Shown piece by piece: positions 1 to 6,505 of a stretch of DNA of 64,000 nt. Source of the stretch: CAWBJO01 sp963789175 (lineage in GTDB: Bacteria; Pseudomonadota; Alphaproteobacteria; Rhizobiales; Aestuariivirgaceae); assembly GCA_963789175.1 (NCBI GenBank), contig CAWBJO010000007.1, forward strand, positions 62,001 through 126,000. Reading direction: 5' to 3'. Every line of letters starts with the position of its first letter. The stretch's first letter is position 1. The notes beneath the pieces are model-generated. The model ran no database searches. It saw only the letters and a program-made list of their open reading frames with translations, and was not told the origin of the DNA. Position numbers and translations under genes: made by a program.

Positions 1-78
1 CTCGGCATCGCCACGCCCAGCCTGAAGATGATATATGATCTGACGGCGGCGCGGATCCGCACCGCCGGGCGGGCGTAA
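1..78 (+). CDS. C-terminal end of a gene cut by the window edge, possibly a ketopantoate reductase-like protein
   Basis: The first 25 codons are open in frame 1 and end in TAA at 76-78. The tail contains a Gly-Ile-Ala-Thr-Pro segment followed by a helix with Tyr-Asp-Leu and Arg residues. This resembles the end of the C-terminal helical domain of 2-dehydropantoate 2-reductase family proteins, where a Gly-x-x-Thr-Pro turn precedes a last helix. This is a short similarity judged by eye, so the family is a guess; only the existence of a coding 3' end is reasonably supported. Confidence 0.4.
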   Translation, partial: LGIATPSLKMIYDLTAARIRTAGRA

Positions 79-138
79 TCTCGCCTGGATCAGGAACCAA
101 ACTGCAAGGCTTCGACTTGACAGGCGGAGGCAACCAAC

Positions 139-1056
139 ATGCGTCTCGACAATGAACGACCGAGCGGCAACATCGAGGATCGCCGCGGCATGGGCCGAGG
201 CTTCGGCTTTCCGCGCGGCGGCGGCCTACGGGTGCCGGTCGGCGGGCGCGGCGGCATCGGCATCGGCGGCTTGGTCGTCATCCTGGTCATCTCGTATTTC
301 CTGGGGATCAATCCGCTCGACATCCTGAGCGGCGGCGGCATCCAAGTTCCGACCGACCGGTCGCAATCCGAGCAGTCGGCCGGCTCGGGCAGCCAGACCG
401 GTACGCCGTCGGGCGAGATGGAGCAGTTCGTCGCGCGGGTGCTCGGTTCGACCGAGCGCGTATGGGGAGAGGCGTTTCCAAAGGCGTTCGGCCGGCAATA
501 TGAAGCGCCGAAGCTGGTGCTCTTCTCCGGTGCCGTGCAATCGGCCTGCGGAATGGCGCAGTCGGCCATGGGACCGTTCTACTGCCCGCCGGATTCGCGC
601 GTCTACATCGACCTGTCGTTCTTCCAGGACATGGAGCAGCGGCTGGGCGCCTCGGGCGATTTCGCGCAGGCCTATGTCATCGCGCACGAAGTCGGGCACC
701 ATGTGCAAAACCTTCTCGGCATCGCCGAGAAGGTGACGCGCGCCCGCATGCAAAGCCCGGAGGCGGAGGCGAACGCGCTTTCGGTCAAGATGGAGCTGCA
801 GGCCGACTGCTTCTCGGGGGTGTGGGCCAAGTCGGCCGACGAGACGGCCAAGATTCTCGAGGAAGGCGACATAGAGGAAGGCCTGAACGCCGCCAGCCAG
901 ATCGGCGATGATCGCCTGCAGCGGCGGTCACAGGGCTACGTCGTACCGGAGTCCTTCACGCACGGCAGTTCGGAGCAACGGGTCCGCTGGTTCAAGCGCG
1001 GCTACGAATCAGGCGACGTCAACACCTGCGATACGTTCAAGGCGCAATCACTCTAG
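139..1056 (+). CDS. YpfJ-type neutral zinc metallopeptidase, membrane anchored
   Basis: This 305-residue protein belongs to the putative neutral zinc metallopeptidase family typified by E. coli YpfJ. An Arg/Gly-rich cytoplasmic head (residues 1-40) is followed by one membrane segment (about 41-57), a short Ser/Gly linker and a periplasmic catalytic domain. The zinc site HEVGH is at 183-187, within the extended HEVGHHVQ signature, and a Gln-Ala-Asp-Cys-Phe-Ser-Gly stretch lies about 35 residues later, as in the family. The ATG at 139 has a GGAGG ribosome site 7 nt upstream. The substrate of this family is not established. It stands alone between convergent or unrelated genes. Confidence 0.9.
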   Translation: MRLDNERPSGNIEDRRGMGRGFGFPRGGGLRVPVGGRGGIGIGGLVVILVISYFLGINPLDILSGGGIQVPTDRSQSEQSAGSGSQTGTPSGEMEQFVARVLGSTERVWGEAFPKAFGRQYEAPKLVLFSGAVQSACGMAQSAMGPFYCPPDSRVYIDLSFFQDMEQRLGASGDFAQAYVIAHEVGHHVQNLLGIAEKVTRARMQSPEAEANALSVKMELQADCFSGVWAKSADETAKILEEGDIEEGLNAASQIGDDRLQRRSQGYVVPESFTHGSSEQRVRWFKRGYESGDVNTCDTFKAQSL

Positions 1057-1064
1057 GGCGCGCA

Positions 1065-1349
1065 CTATTCGGCGCGGCTGCGGTTTCTGAGCGTACCGGC
1101 GATCACGGCCAAAAGCCCGCCGCCGACCGCGCCGCCGACGAGGTGCACCAGCACCGTCTGCATGGTCAGGCCGTCGGCCGGACTGTCGGTCACCAGGGCG
1201 CCTAGGACGACCCCGAGAATTGCGCCGCCAATCACTCCGGCGAGGGTATCGCCCGGCGTTCCGAGGCTGGCGTTCTTGAAGAGATTGGCGCCGATGTTTC
1301 CTCCGGCGGCCCCGGCGATGGCCGTAATCAGCAGTTCGGTCAGTGTCAT
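1065..1349 (-). CDS. Small Gly/Ala-rich membrane protein of unknown function
   Basis: A 94-residue protein with two or three hydrophobic Gly/Ala-rich segments (about residues 4-25, 36-54 and 65-87) and a short basic tail. The spacing of glycines resembles small membrane proteins such as the GlsB/YeaQ group, but the sequence is not close enough to assign. The ATG at 1349 has a purine-rich site (GAGAGG/AAGGG) just upstream. It is convergent with the zinc peptidase gene, with 8 nt between the stop codons. It could be a stress-related membrane protein, but nothing here proves that. Confidence 0.65.
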   Translation of the reverse strand: MTLTELLITAIAGAAGGNIGANLFKNASLGTPGDTLAGVIGGAILGVVLGALVTDSPADGLTMQTVLVHLVGGAVGGGLLAVIAGTLRNRSRAE

Positions 1350-1427
1350 AACCCTTCGCCTCTCAACGATTCGGATGCAGGCCGCATCCTAGCGCAATGC
1401 GCGACATTCCCCAAAGTCAACCATGCC

Positions 1428-1868
1428 TCAGATTGCACGGGGCAGAAAACGATCCAACGCATAGCGTCCGCCGCCGCGGACGATGAAGACAAGGAGAAGG
1501 ATCGACAGGACCATGGGATATTCGAAGCCGTTGAAGTTCCAGAAGAAGCCCTTGGGCCAGTGATAGGCGACGGCGTTGGCGAGGAAGAGGAAGATCGGTA
1601 TGGCGGCGAGCCTGGTCAGGAAGCCCGCGGCGAGACAGAGGGCGCCGACCGTCTGAATGAGCATCAGGACCCAGGTCAAAGGCATGGGGTTGGAGTAGCC
1701 CTCTCCGGCGAGCCATTCCGCCGTCTCCTGCATATGTCCGGCGATGTACCAGCCGTGCGCGAAGAGCGACAGGCCGACGGCGATGCGCAGGAGGGCCAGG
1801 AGGGGCTCCTCGAGCGAAGCCAGGACCGCCAGGAGCGGGGACGGGAGGAGGGGCGGGTTGCTTTGCAT
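1428..1868 (-). CDS. DoxX family membrane protein
   Basis: The start at 1868 was chosen because GGAGA lies about 6 nt upstream; the longer reading frame has no comparable site and its extra 65 residues look unlike protein. The 146-residue product has four hydrophobic segments, a Leu-Arg-Ile-Ala-Val-Gly-Leu head to the first helix and a His-Gly-Trp motif, as in DoxX/DoxD-like quinone-related membrane proteins. The rest of the family pattern (Leu-Ala-Ala-Gly-Phe-Leu-Thr-Arg, then a His-Trp-Pro-Lys-Gly-Phe-Phe stretch) is present. DoxX proteins are linked to quinone or thiosulfate redox chemistry and oxidative stress, but the function of this copy cannot be read from the sequence. Confidence 0.88.
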   Translation of the reverse strand: MQSNPPLLPSPLLAVLASLEEPLLALLRIAVGLSLFAHGWYIAGHMQETAEWLAGEGYSNPMPLTWVLMLIQTVGALCLAAGFLTRLAAIPIFLFLANAVAYHWPKGFFWNFNGFEYPMVLSILLLVFIVRGGGRYALDRFLPRAI

Positions 1869-2028
1869 GAACGATTCTCCAGTGAATCCCGAATGTTCCG
1901 ATGCGGCATGAGCCCAGCCGAACTGCGGCCCTTCCACAGTGGGGGGTCGGACCCTCATATGGGGAAGGTGACCCCAAATCGAGGACGTGATACGATTTGG
2001 GCAACTGGTTGGCAAAAGCTGGGCAGGC

Positions 2029-2661
2029 ATGAAGAGGATCATCCTCACACTGGCGATGGTCACCGCTCTCGGAGCGCCGGCACTGGCGCAGGCCGAAGGC
2101 GAGCCCGTCCCGGTGTGGAACGGCCCCTATGTGCTGACCTCTCCGGGCATCTTCCTGTCCGGCGAAGAGGATGCGCTGGCGCAGGCGTCCATCGCCTCGC
2201 GGATGCACGGCGTAGACGACGCCATCGCCGGATTCCTCGGCGGCACAAATATCCAGACCGGCAACTGGGTGTTCGGCGTCGAGGGCGACGTCGGGTGGAG
2301 CGGCAGCGCCGCCACGGCCAATACGCTCGAGACCGACGAGGTGCTGCCCCCCGGTTTCGACGACGTGGCCCACCTGCGCGGCCGCGCCGGCATCGCTTCG
2401 GGCGACAGCCTGTTCTACGTCGCGGGCGGCCTCGCGATGGCAGATACGCCGTCCGAAACGGCGGGGGACGGCGGCGACCTCGGAAACGGATGGACGCTGG
2501 GCTTCGGGGTCGAGCGCAATTTCTCCGACAGTTCCTTCGGCCGCATCGAGTATCTGCATGACGACTTCGGAGCGAAGGACTCGTGCAGCGGCAGCGGCTG
2601 CGACGACAATGCGAGCGTGACGGCGCAAATCCTTCGTGCCGTGTTCGGGCTCAAGTTCTGA
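2029..2661 (+). CDS. Outer-membrane beta-barrel protein, Omp25/opacity-like
   Basis: The product has 210 residues with a clear signal peptide (Met-Lys-Arg, a hydrophobic core, cleavage after Ala-Leu-Ala-Gln-Ala). It then shows the layout of small alphaproteobacterial barrels: a Gly-Val-Glu-Gly-Asp-Val-Gly-Trp strand, a Leu-Arg-Gly-Arg-Ala-Gly strand, a Gly-Trp-Thr-Leu-Gly-Phe-Gly-Val-Glu strand, and a last strand ending in Phe-Gly-Leu-Lys-Phe with terminal Phe. Two cysteines near the end (Asp-Ser-Cys...Gly-Cys-Asp-Asp) lie in one predicted loop and could form a disulfide. A GTG at 1987 is in frame, but the signal peptide favours ATG 2029. Expected location is the outer membrane. Confidence 0.85.
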   Translation: MKRIILTLAMVTALGAPALAQAEGEPVPVWNGPYVLTSPGIFLSGEEDALAQASIASRMHGVDDAIAGFLGGTNIQTGNWVFGVEGDVGWSGSAATANTLETDEVLPPGFDDVAHLRGRAGIASGDSLFYVAGGLAMADTPSETAGDGGDLGNGWTLGFGVERNFSDSSFGRIEYLHDDFGAKDSCSGSGCDDNASVTAQILRAVFGLKF

Positions 2662-2686
2662 AGAGATCACTCCACACGCATTCCGA

Positions 2687-2715
2687 TTGACGATTCGGAT
2701 GTCGCTCCCTTAGAT
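2687..2715 (+). promoter_or_regulatory. Sigma-70-like promoter of the structured leader
   Basis: TTGACG at 2687-2692 and TTAGAT at 2710-2715 are separated by exactly 17 nt. Transcription would start near 2722, just before the first inverted repeat, giving a leader of about 240 nt ahead of the gene at 2960. The hexamers match the housekeeping consensus well for a GC-rich genome, but this is inference from sequence alone. Confidence 0.55.
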
Positions 2716-2721
2716 TGCGGG

Positions 2722-2959
2722 CGGGGATTCCGGCAAAAGAATCCCTGGGGCCTTAACAACCTCTCCAGAAGCGGCGTTTGCATCTGCCGCAATAATGATG
2801 CCTCCCTTTCATCTCACGCAGAGACTGGGGAGGCGTCGCCGCATGTCCAGGGCGAAAGCCTAAAGGGCGACGCGGTCGTCTTCTGGCGACTTGTTAACTC
2901 CCCGGTCACCAGCCTCGGCTGGTGGCCTTCATCGCCAGCGACCGAGGAGTCATCGCCCA
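2722..2959 (+). promoter_or_regulatory. Candidate structured leader RNA with alternative helices and an SD-masking pseudoknot
   Basis: The leader holds several perfect complementarities: 2724-2730 with 2739-2745; 2800-2806 with 2828-2834; 2833-2840 with 2866-2873; 2883-2889 with 2932-2938; 2904-2912 with 2919-2927 (one G-U). The segment 2827-2832 can instead pair with 2898-2903, so it is shared between two competing helices. The hexaloop 2913-2918 (CCTCGG) is complementary to 2942-2947 (CCGAGG), which overlaps the GAGGAG ribosome site at 2944-2949. This is the architecture expected of a cis-acting translational switch. I do not recognise it as a known riboswitch class. It is unproven, since GC-rich DNA gives chance pairing. 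Confidence 0.45.
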
Positions 2960-3235
2960 ATGCATATCATTGTCGACACGCCCGACTTTCCCATGAGGCA
3001 TCCGCTCGTCGATGCCGCACACTGCATGCTGCACGCCTTCACCATCGCCGAGGCGCATATAAAGACGCGCGCCGGATGTTACACGATGCAGGATCTGGAG
3101 CTTGCCGATCAGCTGCGCGCAAGCGCCTGGACATATTATTTCCGATTCGCAGAGCTCAACCATCATGTGCGCTCGGGTTTTTCAGGCTTCATCGATCCGC
3201 CCGCAGAAATCATCGGCGCACCCAAGGGGAGTTGA
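2960..3235 (+). CDS. Small orphan protein controlled by the structured leader
   Basis: The ATG at 2960 lies 10 nt after GAGGAG, giving 91 residues. The protein has no signal peptide or membrane segment. It contains many His, Ala and aromatic residues, a Met-His-Ile-Ile-Val-Asp start, two central helices (Ala-Ala-His-Cys-Met-Leu-His-Ala-Phe and Ala-Asp-Gln-Leu-Arg-Ala-Ser-Ala-Trp-Thr-Tyr-Tyr-Phe) and a Pro-rich tail. Three cysteines and several histidines could suggest metal or redox binding, but no family motif is visible. A longer reading frame starts at 2891, but that start lies inside the leader stems. Function unknown. Confidence 0.6.
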   Translation: MHIIVDTPDFPMRHPLVDAAHCMLHAFTIAEAHIKTRAGCYTMQDLELADQLRASAWTYYFRFAELNHHVRSGFSGFIDPPAEIIGAPKGS

Positions 3236-3281
3236 GGACTAGTAACTTTTTATTCACCTCCGGCGCTTCAACTCGCCGGCC

Positions 3282-4385
3282 ATGACCCGTCCACAGGAGA
3301 GCGACGCCTTCGCCCGCGACTATGCGGACGCGCGCAGGCGATTCCGGACCGCCTGCGACAAGGCGGGACTGGCGATGCGCGCCTATGCCAACCCCGAGAC
3401 GGGACCGGGCGGCGAGGCGCTGGCCTGCGACGTCGCCTGGGGCGGACGGATAGCGGCGCCGAAGGTGCTGGTCCTCATCGCGGCGACGCATGGCGTCGAG
3501 GGGTTCTGCGGCTCGGCTGCGATGATCGATTGGCTCGATGGGGGCGGAGCAACCGCCGTGCCCGACGATATCGGCGTCCTCCTGATCCACGCCCTCAACC
3601 CGCATGGATTCGCGTGGCTGAGACGGGTGACGGAGGAGGGCATCGACCTCAACCGCAACTGCGTCGACTTCGACCGGCCGCTGCCCGAGAACCGGACCTA
3701 CGACACACTCGCCGATGCCATCGCGCTTTCCTCGCTCGCCGGACCCGCTTTCGAAGCAGGCGAGAAGACCATCGCCGACTTCATCGCGACGCACGGGATG
3801 CTCGCCTACCAGGAAGGCTTCGCGGGCGGACAATACCGCCACCCGCAGGGCCTTTTTTACGGCGGAGGCGCGCCGAGCTGGGCGCGGCGCACGCTCGAGA
3901 CGATCATCGAAGACTTCGCGCTCGCCGAGCGGCAACTCGTGGCGGTCATCGATTTCCACACCGGCCTTGGGGCGGCGGGCAAGGGCGAGGTCATCAGCGG
4001 CCATCGGCCCGGCACGCCGGGCTACCGGCACGCCGAGGCGTGGCATGGCGACGAGCTCGCCAATCCGTTTGCCGGCGAATCCGTCTCGACGGTCAACCAT
4101 GGGCTCATCGAGGAATCGTGGATCCGGCGGCTCGGCGAACGCGTCGTGTTCGTCACGCTCGAATACGGCACGGTCGACATCGCGAGTGTCATGAAAGCGC
4201 TGCGCGAGGACCAGTGGCTCCACACGCACGGCAAGGTCACATGGGGCGAAGGCGAGACGCGGCGCATCAAGCGCGCCATCACCGACGCCTTCCATCCGGC
4301 CACGCCTACATGGAATGAGATGGTCCTGACCCGCGCGCGCGAAATCATCGCACGGACCCTGCGCGGCCTCGAACGGGCGCGGTAG
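3282..4385 (+). CDS. DUF2817 family protein, M14-like metallocarboxypeptidase fold
   Basis: The 367-residue protein has the features of DUF2817: Ala-Thr-His-Gly-Val-Glu-Gly at 68-74 gives the HxxE pair of zinc ligands (His70, Glu73). A Leu-Asn-Pro-His-Gly-Phe-Ala-Trp segment and an Asp-Leu-Asn-Arg-Asn motif match the arginine/asparagine substrate-binding region of M14 peptidases, and Ile-Asp-Phe-His-Thr-Gly-Leu-Gly supplies the third zinc histidine. A late Leu-Glu-Tyr-Gly-Thr may hold the catalytic Glu. No signal peptide is seen, so a cytoplasmic amidase or peptidase acting on small N-acyl substrates is the reasonable inference. It is convergent with the extensin-like gene, 3 nt between stops. 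Confidence 0.88.
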   Translation: MTRPQESDAFARDYADARRRFRTACDKAGLAMRAYANPETGPGGEALACDVAWGGRIAAPKVLVLIAATHGVEGFCGSAAMIDWLDGGGATAVPDDIGVLLIHALNPHGFAWLRRVTEEGIDLNRNCVDFDRPLPENRTYDTLADAIALSSLAGPAFEAGEKTIADFIATHGMLAYQEGFAGGQYRHPQGLFYGGGAPSWARRTLETIIEDFALAERQLVAVIDFHTGLGAAGKGEVISGHRPGTPGYRHAEAWHGDELANPFAGESVSTVNHGLIEESWIRRLGERVVFVTLEYGTVDIASVMKALREDQWLHTHGKVTWGEGETRRIKRAITDAFHPATPTWNEMVLTRAREIIARTLRGLERAR

Positions 4386-4388
4386 GTC

Positions 4389-5462
4389 CTATTCGCAGAT
4401 CCGCGTGCGCTCGCTCTTGCCGTGACGGCCGAGATCGAAGTGGTAGTGCGAGGCATGCGCCGCATTGGAGCCCGGGCCGAGCACGGTCGTGAAATAGCCA
4501 CAGCCCGATTCGCGCAATGCCGACAGAACGCGATGGAAGCGGTGCTGGCTGTCGGCCACGTCGGCGATCTCCAGGCGAGTGCCGCCGGACAGGACCAGCC
4601 CGTCGATGTCGATGGCGTTGCCGAAGGCGTGCTCGCTGATCTTGGCGCTCGAGTCGCCATTGCGGCCGCGGCATTCGTAGCCAGGACCCGTCGAGACGGC
4701 GGCGAGCGGTTGGCCGACCCCGGTCCCCACGACCGGTACGGCGACGTCGGCGAGCCAGGTGGAGAAGCGCTGAGCGAAGCGGCAATTGAGGAGAGGGTGG
4801 CCGGGCAACTTCACCTCGCCCGTCGCCGCAGCGAGCGAGGTGAGCTGCACGGGGTTCGGGACGTTGCATTGCCCCTTGCCTTCGACACTATCGGGAACGG
4901 TGAACGTCACGCCCAGCGCGCGGAGCGCGTCGCGGCAGGCCGTGTCCGCCTCGGTGGCGAGACCTTGCTCGGCGAGCGGGTTGCGCGCCGGCGGCGGCTC
5001 GACCTTCGCGGAAGGGAGGATCGGGGCCGCGGTTGCGGACGCCGGCGGCGCGAGGGCGGCGACCTGCGGTTTCGGCTTGGGGATGGGAACGGTGCCCTGC
5101 GGGTCGGCACGTGCGACCTTCGGCGGCACGGGCGGCGCAGCGCCGGGCAGGGGCGCTTTCCGTTCCGGAGCGATGGCTTTTTCGGTTGCCGTGTTTCTTT
5201 CTGGGACCGTGGATTTGTCAGCCGCGGCGACCTTTTCCGGCGCGACGGCCGCCGGCTTGGATTTGCGAGTTGCGACCTTCTTTTTCTTCACGCCAGAAGA
5301 TTTCTTCACGCAGCCGATCTTGAAAGTCTGGCAGAGAATCTTGGAAGGTGTTTCAGGGCCGCGCGTCCGAATGTTGTCGCGGGTCGCCGCCTCGGCACTG
5401 AGGCTCCAGGCAACTACCCACAGCAACGCGAACTGCAGGCTTCGTCCGATGGATGACCTCAT
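4389..5462 (-). CDS. Extensin-like family protein, exported
   Basis: The product has 357 residues. An N-terminal signal peptide ends near Ser-Ala-Glu-Ala-Ala. A Lys-rich patch (Val-Lys-Lys-Lys-Lys-Val), a long Ala/Pro/Lys spacer (about residues 60-165) and the C-terminal extensin-like domain follow. The domain shows a Cys-Arg-Asp-Ala-Leu start, Ala-Phe-Gly-Asn-Ala-Ile-Asp-Ile-Asp-Gly in its centre, and a His-Tyr-His-Phe-Asp-Leu-Gly end. The spaced His/Asp residues resemble the metal site of D-Ala-D-Ala peptidase-like folds, so a cell-wall role in the periplasm is likely but unproven. Start at ATG 5462, with a weak ribosome site. Confidence 0.87.
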   Translation of the reverse strand: MRSSIGRSLQFALLWVVAWSLSAEAATRDNIRTRGPETPSKILCQTFKIGCVKKSSGVKKKKVATRKSKPAAVAPEKVAAADKSTVPERNTATEKAIAPERKAPLPGAAPPVPPKVARADPQGTVPIPKPKPQVAALAPPASATAAPILPSAKVEPPPARNPLAEQGLATEADTACRDALRALGVTFTVPDSVEGKGQCNVPNPVQLTSLAAATGEVKLPGHPLLNCRFAQRFSTWLADVAVPVVGTGVGQPLAAVSTGPGYECRGRNGDSSAKISEHAFGNAIDIDGLVLSGGTRLEIADVADSQHRFHRVLSALRESGCGYFTTVLGPGSNAAHASHYHFDLGRHGKSERTRICE

Positions 5463-5632
5463 GTGTCGTTAACGCTACCTGCGGCGACTTTGTTCCGAAG
5501 CGGTACGGATGCCTAAAGTTTTAAGGAATGCGGTTGCGATTCATTCAGCGCAGACGCAAGGCGGAAGGGCGTAAGACAATAAAAAATAGTACTTTTCCCG
5601 TCTTGATCCACGCCATCGAAGCGGGAACGTCC

Positions 5633-6505
5633 ATGAGCAGGTTGCGTCTCATCACATTGCTGAGCTTCCTTACAGTTTGCATGGGTCCGCCGACATACGG
5701 CGCCGCATGGGACTGGGTCGTTCAGAAGGTATCGGGTGACGTCGTCTTCACGACGGCGGGCACGAAGGGACTCGCCCTCGAACCGGCGCGCATCCTGAAG
5801 CGCGGCGACGTCGTGCGCACCGGCGCCAACGGCCGCGTGCGCTTGGCACGCACGGAAGAGTCGGTCTTCATCGGACCCAACACCATCGCCTCCATCGCCA
5901 AACGCCCGACACCGGGCATGCGCACGACAGTGCTGCTCGAGCGCGGGTCGAGCGAATTCCAGATCCGCAAGCGGAGCAAGGCGCACTTCTCCGTCGAAAC
6001 GCCCTATCTCGTGGCCATCGTGAAAGGCACGACCTTCAAGGTGACCGTCGGCGGGCGATCGGCGCGGGTCAGCGTCACCGAAGGCAAGGTGCAGGTGAAG
6101 TCGCTGGTGAGCGGAGAATATACGGACATCGTCGCGGGGCAGAGCGCGTTCGTCAATTCGAGCGGAGATCTCGACGTTTCCGGCAAAGGATCGAAATCTC
6201 CCATCGAGCAGGGGCAACCGCGCGCACCGATGAGCCTCGGACTGTCGCTCGGCAGCAACGGCGTGGGCAACGTCGGTATCGGCGCGCAGGTCGCGGCGGG
6301 ACAGACGCAGGTCGGCGTCAGCTCCAGCGCCAGCGTGTCCGGAGGCGGCATCGCGGCGGGTGTGAACACTAGTGCCAATGTCGGCGGCACCGGCATCGCG
6401 GCCGGCGTCAACACCAATGTCGGCGGCGGCGGGCTCGGCCTCGGCGTCGGCGTGAACGTCGGCGGCCTCGGTCTCAATCTCGGTCTCGGAGGCAGGAGGC
6501 GCTAG
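5633..6505 (+). CDS. FecR domain protein with glycine-rich repeat tail
   Basis: Start at 5633 gives a 290-residue protein with a signal peptide (Met-Ser-Arg-Leu-Arg... to Thr-Tyr-Gly-Ala-Ala). A FecR domain follows: a Leu-Lys-Arg-Gly-Asp-Val-Val-Arg-Thr-Gly segment, Leu-Glu-Arg-Gly-Ser, and Val-Glu-Thr-Pro-Tyr-Leu-Val-Ala-Ile-Val-Lys-Gly-Thr. After about residue 200 the protein becomes a low-complexity Gly/Val/Asn tail with repeats of the form Ala-Ala-Gly-Val-Asn-Thr plus Val-Gly-Gly, ending in three arginines. The stop overlaps the GTG start of the next gene by one base, so the two are translationally coupled. FecR proteins of this standalone type are usually periplasmic and pair with CHASE2 sensors. 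Confidence 0.88.
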   Translation: MSRLRLITLLSFLTVCMGPPTYGAAWDWVVQKVSGDVVFTTAGTKGLALEPARILKRGDVVRTGANGRVRLARTEESVFIGPNTIASIAKRPTPGMRTTVLLERGSSEFQIRKRSKAHFSVETPYLVAIVKGTTFKVTVGGRSARVSVTEGKVQVKSLVSGEYTDIVAGQSAFVNSSGDLDVSGKGSKSPIEQGQPRAPMSLGLSLGSNGVGNVGIGAQVAAGQTQVGVSSSASVSGGGIAAGVNTSANVGGTGIAAGVNTNVGGGGLGLGVGVNVGGLGLNLGLGGRRR

